Shown here: piece by piece, positions 30,282 through 40,694 of the stretch | Layout: each line of letters starts with the position of its first letter | Numbering within the stretch: the first letter of the stretch is position 1 | Origin: Fistulifera solaris | Taxonomy: Eukaryota > Bacillariophyta > Bacillariophyceae > Naviculales > Stauroneidaceae | Direction: 5' to 3' | DNA: 64,000 nt | Assembly (NCBI GenBank): GCA_030295235.1 | Contig: AP026124.1 | Span: 1,488,001-1,552,000, forward strand | Program-made: the position numbers and the translations under genes | Notes under the pieces: generated by a model | What the model saw: only the letters and a program-made list of their open reading frames with translations | Database searches by the model: none | What the model was told of the DNA's origin: nothing

Positions 30282-31770
30282 ATGTTCGGAGAGACAACGG
30301 CGCAGATGAGTGAGAGGAGTGAGCAAACGTCCTTTCTTCGGTCGCCCTCCACAAGTTGCGCGACAGTATTGCGCTGCTTGTGCGTTTTTGGCTTGCTTTT
30401 ACCATCGGAATGGTTACCATGGATCTACAGTCGGGCTGTACAATCGACGCTCATCGACGATATCTTTACGCTTGGGCATGTTCTTGAAGCCCTCGCAATC
30501 CGACAATTAGTACCCCCGCACAGTTTTGCATCTACCTATGAAGGACACACAATTCATCTCCCTCCCCTTTTACTCGCATTATTCCAGCCTGTTTCACGGC
30601 TTTCAGAGTCACAGCAGCATACAACTGTGGGGTTGTGCTTGATAGTCGTTGATTTGTTGATTGCCTGGACCCTCGAAAGACTGGGGAAATTTGTCGTGCA
30701 GCAGCGCAAGACTGAGTGGGAAGATAAACTGCAAGAACAAGTTCCCGAAGCGATTCAACCGAAACTATCGCATATATTTGAGGTCACGAAGGAGAGCAAC
30801 GCTGTGGTAAACTCGGCGACTATTCCATTACTCATGGCGCAGCTTTATTACTGGAGTCCGATCACGTTGCTGACAAGTAATGTTTTCGTGTGCTATCAAA
30901 ATATCCCAGTTCTTTTTTCATTGATTGGGTTGATCAATGCTAGCCAGGGTTCTCTGATTTGGGGTGCACTAAGCCTTGTGCTTGCTTCGTATATCAATGT
31001 CCATCACGCGCTATTTGTTGTTCCATCCGTCATACTCATTCGAGAGAGAAGGAAAAGTGTTGTGGTTTTCTTAATCAGCTTTCTCTCCTTGGCGTCTGCC
31101 ATGCAGGCGTTGTCACTGTATCTGGTCGGAACTAGCGAGTTTTTACTCATCGCTTACGCATCGCATATATGGACGTTTCAGTTCCAGGGAATAGAGCCGA
31201 GCTTGTCAACACTTTGGTACTTTGGTATGGAAATGTTTGACAGATTTTCAATGTACTTTACTGTGTTGATGGGTGGTGCGCCGTATCTCTTAGTGATACC
31301 TTTATGGATTCGCTTGTATCGCTATCCTGAGGCGATGGTACGTAAATTACTTGCTCGCTTGGTGGATTCAATTTTTTTGGATCAAACTAACCTCATTCCA
31401 GATTGCCCTTTTCTGGTTGTTGGGTACTGTCTTTCGTCCTCCTGCTACTCTTTACAGTTTGAACGTCGCATTCTGTCTTTTGCTGCTCTCTTCAAAATCG
31501 CTAGCTCGGCTCAGAGTGATTCCATCTTTAATTGCTGTAAGCTCTTTTTCTATTCCGGTAGCGTTATACGTCGTGAACACTTGGTTATGGCTTGATACTG
31601 GCTCTGGAGAGGCAAACTTCATGTTTTTTCAATGCTTGGTGTACAACGCATTTGTTGCTATTATTTTTGTTCAGTTTGTCGCTGCGTGTCTACGAAGAGA
31701 TAAAGCTTTGCGGTTAACCGAAAAGCTCAGCTATATGGGCGATGTACCGGAGAAGTCCAAACAGAATTGA
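30282..31770 (+). CDS. PIGU: PIG-U, GPI transamidase subunit
   Basis: ER membrane subunit of the GPI-transamidase complex that attaches GPI anchors to proteins. Two exons: 30282-31337 and 31402-31770, 474 residues. Intron 31338-31401 (GTACGT..CATTCCAG) joins YPEAM to IALFWLLG; without it a long wrong-frame tail would result. About ten hydrophobic helices; the family-specific parts are the loop YFGMEMFDRFSMYFTVLM and the C-terminal TGSGEANFMFFQCLVYN with LRR-D near the end. Single-copy housekeeping gene; frame intact. Confidence 0.88.
31338..31401 (+). other. Intron in PIG-U
   Basis: 64 nt, GTACGT donor, CTCATTCCAG acceptor, phase 0. Confidence 0.85.
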
Positions 31771-32041
31771 CTTTGTTGACAAATTGGTTGTATATTCAGC
31801 GAGTTCGTATCTCAAAGCACTGCGAGCCAAGTAGGATCCTGACCTGTGTTGTTGAACTACGGGACAATGTGCTCCATGATGAAATTTCGCTGGCGGTCGG
31901 CTTGACCAGCGCCCGACGCCCTACCATCAGTCGATATTCGAATGGGTGCCCATTGCACAAGTTCAGAACTTCTGACATCGTTAGATCTAAAAGATTCATT
32001 GCGGTAGTTCCTCTAAATTCAAAATAGGACAAAACTTAAAG

Positions 32042-34028
32042 CTAAGAGTTAATACTTCCTGACATATCCTTGGTAGGAAACGAAATAGTGGCGTCCCCGT
32101 CTTCGCCAATCGATGACAGAAATGACCGGCGAATGCTTGATCGATGCCCAGCAGGATCCCTAGGCGTGTTGTTGATGTGAGCGCTGTGGTCGACTTCCAC
32201 ATCAAAATCATCCAAGTTTTCCCAGTCTATGCTTAGAGCCGACAGTCCCGACATTGCACGACCAAACGTTCCCTCCGAGGTCATTGACAAGTGCCGTATC
32301 CCGTGCCCAAAAGAAATCCTAGTAATGGAAGGATTTCTCTGTGAGCGGAGTGGCTCTTGATAAGATTGAACGCGAGACTGTTGTTGCCCCGCTCCTATCG
32401 CAGTTGGTAATGTAGATGCTCCTTTGTCTGGTGACGGTGGACTCATGTCGAAATAGTCCATGTGCTGCTCTCCATCGAGCGACTCTTCAAATAGCTGGAA
32501 AGCTTCTCTCGAAAGTTCGGGGACTCCAGCGTCCATGTTTTCGTTCGCATTCGCGTTGGCACCATTGCGACGATGCATGGGACAATTCGCGCATCGGCAA
32601 CTTGGACCACACGTACAGGCCATGCCGTACTTCATACCGCAACCAGCCATGTAATCCTTCACTTGCTCTTCTCTAGTCGAAAATGCATCAAAAATACGCT
32701 TGTTCATTTGTGAATGGCTAATGAAAAACAATTTGTAATCAGATAAAAGGGAAAGATAGAATGATTCCAGTTTCTCGGAATGTTTCTTACCGGGCACAGT
32801 CTTCTCTCACAACACCGTTGTCGGGGCATGTGCAGGGGAGAGTCCAGTCAAATACATCCTCAGAAGCTGTGGCGGCAACGACATCGAAAGCAGTACTTAA
32901 CGCCCCAAGATCCCTGATAGACTTTTTGTCGGCACCTTTCCCCACGATTCCCATTTCTTTCACCTTCGCTGTGTAGCCAACCATTGCCAAGTTCCTAGTA
33001 GCTTCCGAAGCAATACGCTTTGCGTTCGAGGCCTTGTCAATTTTGATGATGATAGAAGACAATGCTTCGTCTGCTGCTGCATCAATAAGTCCATCGATCG
33101 GTGATTTGTTCCCATTGCATCCTTTCAATACAGTTTCAACGATCTTGACACAATGCGCGCAAGTTATACCGTCGATCGACATGGCAATTTGAATATCACC
33201 ATTCGAACTGACAAAGACAACGGGCACAGTATTGGGATCTCCCATGTGATAGCCATTGCTGATCCCTCCGCGATACGCCAGCTGCGTCGACGCTCTGCTT
33301 ACTTGTTCCACAACATTCGGCATGTCAACCTTTCCGGGTATGCACTTGCCTTTCATGTTGATGATGGGCATGGAAGGATCGTGGTAGGTGCTGCTATCCA
33401 AGCTTAGTTGCTGTGCATTGTGCAACCTCTCCAGGGGGGACACATTCAACTGACCCACCAACAATGAATTGTTGGCAGCGTGACATTCCACTCCGCTTTC
33501 TGTGCTCTTACCCGTCTTTCCACGCGACTTGTCCAACTCTTTCATTCGAGTGTACAAGGTCCGCGGTGGTTGCTCTTTGTCGCTCATCACCAAACAATGC
33601 GCTAGCGTGAAGAAGTGCCGGGTGTATCCTTCCACGACACCTTTCATTTTCTCAGTGCCCAGAGCAGCAATCGCAGAGCCAGATTCTCCTTTACGACGAT
33701 GTTGCCACCAGGTACGCAAGGTCGTTAGACCGAGCTGAATCGCTTCGTTGTCCGCATCGGGTCCCAGCCAAGGACTCAAGATTGCCTGAACAAACGGATG
33801 AGCAAGTCCCGCTCGCGGTAGAGGCTCGTACGGATACTCGCGGCGACCGTTTTTCGCGGTTTTCGACTTGCGAGGATCATTATCAATAGGTGTTGTTAAA
33901 GGATCTAGTTCCGCTGCTGCTTTTGTTTCAAGGTCGAGAGGGTCAAGTCCTCCTAGATGAGACCATGCTCGAAATGCGCCCTCAAAAATAGAAGTTCGGT
34001 GTTCAAACTCTCCACGACGTCTCGACAT
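32042..34028 (-). CDS. HMA-like metal-binding protein with Cys-rich C-terminal module
   Basis: Two exons, 32791-34028 and 32042-32717 (intron 32718-32790, GTAAGA..TTCATTAG, phase 2), 637 residues. The middle has a heavy-metal-associated fold: IQIAMSIDGITCAHCVKIVE with C290-x2-C293, the metal pair of copper chaperones, then IIIKIDKA and MVGYTAKVKEMG strands. After splicing comes a Cys cluster (WTLPCTCPDN, then GCGMKYGMACTCGPSCRCANCP) resembling a metallothionein-like or zinc-binding knot. The N-terminal ~200 residues contain a conserved-looking PFVQAILSPWLGP block; the C-terminal third is Ser-rich and disordered. Unknown family to me; metal handling or metal-regulated signalling is inferred. 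Frame intact. Confidence 0.75.
32718..32790 (-). other. Intron in the HMA/Cys-rich gene
   Basis: 73 nt, GTAAGA donor, TTTTTCATTAG acceptor, phase 2; joins the two Cys-rich parts. Confidence 0.85.
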
Positions 34029-34790
34029 GATTCGTATTATCAGTTGAAAGAAAGATCTGTCAACGAAACGGCCAAGAAGCGAACGACCTGACCACGACTC
34101 GCTTTTCTTGTTCTGATCTATGAGGATAGAATAACGAGATCTAATGTAGGTGTGTTACACAATTGCGAATCCTTTTTGTGAGTAAGAGAGATCTAGATAA
34201 GTTGGAGCTGTCTGTAGCTTGGTTATCAAAACAACAACCCACTTCCACAAAGGATACGTACAGTACTTGTAGTAAAAAAGCGCGAACAGCAAGCGCAATA
34301 AACACTGCGGACGAGAACGCGGCGCAAGCCGGATGCTGCATGTGCAGACTACGGGCTGCGGACGACATGCCAGCAACAACATCAAACAAAGAAAGGTGCA
34401 AGATGCAACGTGCAAGATGACAGCTCAGACTACTCCCATTCATATAGAAATATTTTCTATCAGCTACGAAGTACTATAACTGAAACATCTTTCTTGGAAC
34501 GTTGTACGTTGTGAAATATTTACTAAGTAATCGAGATCCAGAGTTTCGTTCTTCACGTTTCTGGTAATCTAAAAGATACATAAATGTGTCTCCAATAGGA
34601 CATGATCCGCAATTAAAAGCTCATTACTACAAAGTAAAAAAAATTGAATACTGGTAGAATTCACCATTGAAAATCGAGGCTGAAAAAAAAAGAGGGATGA
34701 AATATTGAACATCGATCGAGGCAGTGCAGCGGATGACTACAGAATCCCATTGCGATCTCATTCACAACAAGCTTGTAGATTGAGGAAACA
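34029..34790. other. Divergent intergenic region
   Basis: 762 bp, AT-rich towards the right. Small open frames on both strands look non-coding. No repeat or motif cluster recognised. Confidence 0.35.
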
Positions 34791-35379
34791 ATGTTGACAG
34801 AAAATATTGAAAAAGGCGTGAGACTTCTGAAGAAACACAATGTCCGAGTAGTTGTGTTCGATATGGATCAAACAGCCATTGCGGCCCACAGTCGCGGAAC
34901 ACTGTTACGATCCAACTTCAAACAGTTCACCTCAAAGGCAACGCCCGCATTTCTTCAACTAGTGTCGGCTTTACATCATGAAGGATCTTTTCACGAAGCA
35001 ATAGCGACGCATTCCGATGAAGCTGAGTTTCAAAATGGTCGGCATGTCGGAAAGGTGCATCCGTTGACACACATAATGGGTTTCGAATGATGCTACTCGA
35101 CTGTTTTTCGTCGGAAGTGGCTCAATCGATCTTGGTCGTCTCCTATAACCCACGAGCGCGTGGAACAATGGAAGATCCCGAGAGCTGTGTCAAGCGATAC
35201 CACATGCGCGAAATCAAAAATCATTTCAAAGCGTCTTCCGAGGAGATGATCTTTTCGATGACACTCTAGAAATTGTGAAGGATTGCATAGAAAACTGTGG
35301 AATAAAGGCTGTACTAGTTGATGCGGATAATGGGTTTCAAATAGAGGACCTGATAAATGCATTTGCCGATGATCAATGA
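34791..35379 (+). CDS. HAD-like phosphatase
   Basis: About 196 residues. HAD motif I is VVVFDMDQTAIA (nucleophile Asp and DxDxT), motif II is around AIATHSD, and motifs III/IV around VKRYHMREIKNHFK and IFFDDTLEIV, with an ending KAVLVDADNGFQ. The reading frame breaks twice and is restored by one missing base near GGG 35078-35080 and one missing T in 35252-35255, both homopolymers; I therefore call it a real gene rather than a pseudogene, with the second choice left open because the middle (35040-35090) is poorly conserved. Resembles small Mg2+-dependent phosphatases of protists. Substrate unknown. Convergent with NLE1. Confidence 0.65.
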
Positions 35380-35460
35380 CGTTCACTCGAGACTGCCGAC
35401 GTAAGGGGAATGTAAAGATCTACGATAGATAGCATCTTTGCTTTACTGCAATGTCGACAA

Positions 35461-37027
35461 CTAGTGCTTCCAAATTTTGATAGTTCGATCCTTAGAGCCG
35501 GTCGCAACGCTACCACCCGTAGGACTCCAATCAAGTGCATAGACTTCGTCGAAATGACCAGGAAGAGTTCCTTTGGCACGCTTACCAGAAGGCACCTCCC
35601 ATAGTTTTGCGGTACTATCTTTGCTGGCACTGACCAGATAACGACTATCGGCACTCCATGCAACTTGGTAGACTGCGCCCACGTGTCCTGTCAATGTCGA
35701 TATAAAGTCGCCTGAAAATCCATTCCAGATCTTTACTTTCTTGTCAAACGATGCACTCGCAAAATACCGGGCGTCTGGACTAAAAACAATCTGATTGACA
35801 GCTTGTTGATGACCAGTGAGTCTCTTGATGGGTTGCTTCGACTCCTGAGGATGCCAAAGAAATAACGTAAAATCATCGGACCCAGATACTAGTCGCTCCA
35901 CACCCCCTTGATTTCGTTTGAACTCTTCGTATTTTTCTTTTGCAGCTTTAAATGCAGCTTCTTCGGACTCAAATTTCGTATTTTTATGATCAAAAGGCCC
36001 AACTCGGTTAACATAGTCGCTGGATAGAGCAAGTGTATTGATGCGATGTCCGTGTCCCGTCAAAGTGCGCACCAAGATACCACGGTCGGGGTTCCACACC
36101 TTAATGGTTCTATCCCGACTAGCGGAATACACCGACTCACCCCATTTCACCGCTTCGACGGAATCGGTATGCCCTGATAAAGTTACAAGACATGACTGTG
36201 TTCGAACATTCCATACTTTCAAAGTGCCGTCTTTACTCGACGTTGCCAACCGTTCGCACTTGCTGTTAGCATGTAGTGGCTCCCAAGCCAGGCCTGTAAT
36301 CCATTGCTTGTGAGCTTTTACGTGTTTCCCAATCGCCACTCCTTTTGAAGGGTCCCATAGAATCCAGACACCGTTTCGATCCCCCGAGACAAATCTTTCC
36401 CCGTTTGGACTCCATGCCGTGCACAAAACGTGGTTCTTGTGTCCAGCACATGTAAATTTGGGAGTGGCTGTGAGAATATCCCAAAAGCGTACCATCGTGT
36501 CTCCACCCCCACTGGCCAAAAAGACGACCATGGGGAGCATACGAGACATGCAAAATCGCTTCTGTGTGACCCGGCAGCGTATCCGAACACCGAGTGACCG
36601 GCCGGACACGAAAAACGGCTCGCGGCTGATACGTCAGTTGCAGAACAGACTCTGTACTCAAATCGGGAAAATGCTCGAACAGTTCGGAAAGAATGTCGGT
36701 GACTCCGACGTCGTCTCCGTTGATCTTTGCATAAAACGCATACGGTATTCTTTTGTCGTCAGCCTCGAGCAATGCATGCACCAGCGCATTCAAATCATCC
36801 ACCGAACTATTGGTAGGGACATCTAAAATACCCGCTAATTCCTTTCCTTCACGGTTTTGAAATTGAATCTGCAAGTTGGATGGTAAGCTGGTGGGTGTGT
36901 CTTCGACAACACGATATCGTTTGGTCGCCGTCGAATAACGATAACCCAAATTATTCGGGTTCTCTGAACCAACTAAGCTTCCGCCCCATGCTATTCCTCC
37001 CTTCTTATCGTCGGATAACTCTGTCAT
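35461..37027 (-). CDS. NLE1: NLE1/Rsa4, 60S ribosome assembly WD40 protein
   Basis: Notchless homologue: a ubiquitin-like NLE domain (residues ~50-130, with LPSNLQIQFQNREG) followed by an eight-blade WD40 propeller. The NLE domain docks on the AAA-ATPase Rea1/Midasin to drive release of factors from pre-60S particles. Blades are typical (GHTEAILHVSY, SGDRNGVWILWD, SSKDGTLKVWN, SASRDRTIKVWN, SGSDDFTLFLWH, SASFDKKVKIWN, SASKDSTAKLWE, GSKDRTIKIW). One frame break: an extra A in AAAAA (36518-36522); deleting it gives PHGRLLASGGGD and 521 residues. Divergent from PGK. Confidence 0.93.
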
Positions 37028-37418
37028 GGTTGGTATGTATTACTTTCGCTTGAATTGGTGGAAAAAAGAATGAAAAAGTTGACCCTCAAAGAAAAAAAGT
37101 GAGGGAGTTCTCGCGCGGAAAATTCTTGGTGGTGAGTGATGAGGAAAACGCAAGCGGACCGACGGCGGTCGTACAGATTTATATTTGTGCATCGTACCGG
37201 TACCCCAATCCTCATAACACTGACGTGGCATTTTTAATGAGTACACTTTTCCCCACTGGAACAGAAAGTACGTCACACGTCATCTGTCTTGAAACGATGG
37301 CATTATTTTATTTTTTTCTCTTTTTGCTTTCGTCGAGAATCTCTTTGCGGCCCTCGCATCCATCACTTTTGCATCAATCTAATCCTCTACCGTAATATAA
37401 AGACTCTAATTCGTCATC
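37028..37418. promoter_or_regulatory. Divergent promoter NLE1 / PGK
   Basis: 391 bp with GTACCGGTACC at 37195-37205 and a T-rich stretch before the PGK start. Confidence 0.4.
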
Positions 37419-38722
37419 ATGTTCCGTCTTGCTGTCCAAAAAAGTGTCAATGGCGCTTTTACCGCCTTCTATCGCGCGTTCCACGCGACGGCCGTCGCCG
37501 ATGCTAAATTGACGGTTCAGCAGCTTGCCGAGAAAGTCGATTTGAAAGGTCAGAACGTATTGGTTCGTGTCGATCTGAATGCCCCCTTGGCCAAAGACAA
37601 TGTAACTGTAACAGACGATACCCGCTTGCGCGCTGTCGTTCCCACCACCAAGTTTCTCTTGGACAAAGGTGCCAATGTGATTTTGGCGAGTCATTACGGT
37701 CGACCCAAAGGAGAAGTCATCGAAACGGGCAAGAATGGACGTTTGAACCCTGTTGTCAAGCCTTTGGAGAGCTTACTAGGCACTTCTATTCTAAAGATGA
37801 ATGATTGCAAGGGCCCAGAAGTCGAAGAAGCCGCTTCCAAGTTGACAACCGGCCAGGTCATGTTGCTCGAGAACACTCGCTTCTACGCGGGCGAAACCAA
37901 GAATGATCCCGAGCTTTCTGCCGCCTTGGGAAAGCTCGCGGACTACTTTGTAATGGATGCCTTTGGTACCGCTCACCGTGCGCATAGTTCGACGGAAGGT
38001 GTCACCAAGCACGTCAAACTCGCTGCGGCCGGCTTCTTGATGGAGAAAGAATTGCAATACTTGCAAGGTGCAGTAGACGACCCGAAGCGCCCCCTTATGG
38101 CCATTGTTGGTGGAGCCAAAGTATCTACGAAAATTCCGGTCATCGAATCGTTGTTGGAAAAGTGTGATAGTATTTTGGTCGGTGGTGGAATGATTTTCAC
38201 CTTTACAAGGCTTTGGGGTACAACATTGGTGCGTCTCTCGTCGAAGAAGACATGGTGGATCTTGCCACACAACTCATGAAGAAAGCGGAGGCCAAAGGTG
38301 TCCCACTCATTTTGCCGACCGATGTTGTGTTGGCTGATGCCTTTGATAACGACGCAAATAGTGCCATTGCGAGCGTCAAGGAGATTTCGGGAGATTGGCG
38401 AGGTCTAGATATTGGTCCGGATACCATCAAACTTTTCCAAACTGAAATTGAAAAGGCAAAGACTATTATTTGGAACGGCCCCATGGGAGTTTTCGAAATG
38501 CCCAATTTTGCGGCGGGGACCAACGCTGTTGCCCAGATGTTGGCAACTGCCACACAGGAACACGGAGCCATCACCATCATTGGCGGTGGTGATTCGGTAG
38601 CTGCGGTCAACCAAGCTGGTCTTGGTGACAAGGTTTCTCACATTTCGACTGGTGGAGGAGCTAGTCTCGAATTGTTGGAGGGTAAAGTGCTCCCGGGTGT
38701 TGCCGCTCTGACTGAAGTATAA
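37419..38722 (+). CDS. PGK: Phosphoglycerate kinase with mitochondrial-type leader
   Basis: Converts 1,3-bisphosphoglycerate and ADP to 3-phosphoglycerate and ATP. Motifs: [86 protein letters not shown]. The protein has a ~28-residue N-terminal extension rich in Arg/Phe/Ala and lacking acids ([20 protein letters not shown]) before the catalytic core, and no signal peptide, so mitochondrial import is likely; diatoms are known to run lower glycolysis in mitochondria. A one-base deletion in TTT at 38212-38214 breaks the frame in a universally conserved helix; restoring one T gives FYKALGYN and 434 residues. A true lesion in this gene is unlikely. Confidence 0.93.
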
Positions 38723-39276
38723 ATTTACAACTTAAAGCGCTGATTGAAATGATCTTCTGCTGACTTTTTGTACCATTTTGGGATAAACTACCTGTACTTC
38801 CGATGTCTTGATCTTCCTGGTTGCCCGGACGACCAACTTTACTCGTGGAGCTAGAAATATCGTAGTCTCACATAAAAACATTTGGAGTAAACCGTACCAG
38901 GTACACCGTATCGAATAGTTTATGTCATGACTGGATTTAGGTCCTAAATCATCACGCCTTTTGGGCATAAAATAGTCTATGTTGTAGGTGACGTAATTGA
39001 GCTATTGGAACAGGTATTGTCTTCAATTTTTTGTGGAAGCAGTCCATGATAAAATCTTTACGTCGACAACCGTTCTGGGAGTAGTACACTTCAGAATATA
39101 CTGGGACTACAATTGTACCAGGTACAGTCACAACCCGTAGCACACACACGATAGGATTTGAGTCACGAAGTCAGAGGTTTTTCATTTATTATTATTATTG
39201 AATTCGACTGCACCGCCGCGCTGTTTTTGTTCACATAAATATATTTATTGAACTCGATACCTTTTCGCCCTTAAAC
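38723..39276. promoter_or_regulatory. Intergenic, upstream of the Med8-like gene
   Basis: 554 bp with TACCAGGTA at 38895 and 39116, AGTCACGAAG at 39161 and a short ATT/TTA microsatellite at about 39183-39202. Confidence 0.45.
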
Positions 39277-39711
39277 ATGAGCTCCAGTAGAAAGACAGCT
39301 GACATGCAGAGTTCATTTACTCGGCAAGCCACCATTTTACGAAAAAACTTAATGGAGTGGGACAACATGATGCGACATCCGCAAGGAGAAGATTGGCCGA
39401 AAATGCTTGGAAGACTGAATGCAGCTTTGAATCAAACAAATAACATGGACAAGAGTATCGATGACGTAATGGAGCATTTTGTCTACGTTCCCAGAAAAAG
39501 CACGGCAAACCCTCAGGATATCCCCTTCTTTCTCTCGACCCGAATCGAAATGTCTGCCGACAACAGGAACGAAAGCACCAACAATCCTTCTAAAGTTTCT
39601 CCTCCTGCAAAGTATGAAATAAATGGCGATCCAGTACAGTTGCTAGCAGCATATGAGAATAACGCCGCTCGAATAGCGTCCGAGTACGAAGAAAACATGA
39701 TTCGGTTTTAA
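39277..39711 (+). CDS. Mediator subunit 8-like protein
   Basis: 144 residues, helical. The core (LRKNLMEWDNMM.., DWPKMLGRLNAALNQ, FVYVPRKSTANPQDIPFFLSTRI) follows the Med8 plan: an N-terminal helical hairpin with a conserved W-P-x-(L/M)-L-x-(R/Q)-(L/F)-(N/A) turn, then a segment ending in a short (L/I)-P-x-x-L-x-T-(R/K) motif. Med8 belongs to the Mediator head module bridging activators and RNA polymerase II. The assignment is from memory of the pattern and is tentative; a short coiled-coil tail follows. Frame intact. Confidence 0.55.
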   Translation: MSSSRKTADMQSSFTRQATILRKNLMEWDNMMRHPQGEDWPKMLGRLNAALNQTNNMDKSIDDVMEHFVYVPRKSTANPQDIPFFLSTRIEMSADNRNESTNNPSKVSPPAKYEINGDPVQLLAAYENNAARIASEYEENMIRF

Positions 39712-40073
39712 GGTCGATAGTATCAAATTTTATGGACAGCTAAGCATGGTCCCTGAAGATTAAATTAGATGGTATTTTTATGAAATGATAAAAACCACAA
39801 ATTTTGTTCAAGAGACTTGTCTAGACTAATATTTATTTATTCATTCAGATTTTCGTCTCCTAGCCGACGGATTCTTCGACGTCATATTACGGACTAAAAA
39901 TACACGGGATTGAACTCACCGCCAACCATTCTTTTCTACCAGGTATACGCGGCGCGCCGCCTTTTGATGTTGCATTATTTATTCTTCACCCTGCTCTGAA
40001 TAACTTTATAACAACTTTATAGTAACGTTTACTTCCGAAATCAAAGAAACAATAAGGCTACAGAGAAAGAGAA
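39712..40073. promoter_or_regulatory. Intergenic, upstream of LLPH-like gene
   Basis: 362 bp with TACCAGGTATAC at 39937 and a GCGGCGCGCCGCC palindrome immediately after it (39949-39961). Confidence 0.4.
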
Positions 40074-40512
40074 ATGGCGAAATCGATCCGCTCCAAAATT
40101 AAGAGAAAACACCGCGCTGAGTTTCGTAGAACAATTGGTTCGGTACGTTTCGACACGGTTGTGTACGGCACTTTGGCACTTATTGAGTTCTGACATGCGC
40201 ACATTATAATGGTAGGCGGCGTATCAAACCCAGATGAGCAATGTGCAGGCAAAATTACAACAGAATTTGGAAAAACAAACGATGAAATCGATCGACCGAT
40301 TGTCCGAAACACTTATGACTAGTCAGCATTCCGATCCAGAAAACGAATCCACCATGGCGGTAGACATTCCAGAGGCATCGGAATTGAGAGAGAACGAAAG
40401 GCGTGTAGAAGATTATCGAGGAGAGAATAAGGCACCAGTGAGCAAGAGATCACGCAAGAAGAAGAATCCGTATCGAAGCAAAATGAAGAGAAAGCGGCCG
40501 AGTCCGCTTTAA
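40074..40512 (+). CDS. LLPH/DUF2423-like small nucleolar basic protein
   Basis: Two exons, 40074-40142 and 40234-40512, 115 residues; intron 40143-40233 (GTACGT..AACCCAG, phase 0). The N-terminus MAKSIRSKIKRKHRAEFRR is the DUF2423 signature found in animal LLPH and fungal homologues, and the C-terminus ends in a Lys/Arg cluster (KRSRKKKNPYRSKMKRKR). These proteins sit in the nucleolus on assembling ribosomes. Too short and basic to see on open frames alone because exon 1 is 23 codons. Confidence 0.75.
40143..40233 (+). other. Intron in the LLPH-like gene
   Basis: 91 nt, GTACGT donor, ATCAAACCCAG acceptor, phase 0. Confidence 0.8.
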
Positions 40513-40694
40513 ATGAAAAAACGCCGCCCTCGATTTTTCTGTCAATTCTGAAATATTCTTCTCGCATTAATATGTTATGGGTGGACAAGGCAATGATGGC
40601 TGGTCAAAATTACTGTAGTCTATTTATTTTAGCTTCGTTGACGCGCACGAGCACGTTACCGATCCAAGTGTCCCTGAGAACTGAGATTTTAATC

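Noticed and set aside
37419-38722. PGK as a pseudogene
   Set aside because: A single missing T in a run of T within a perfectly conserved protein, with other such errors in the window, is far more likely an assembly error.
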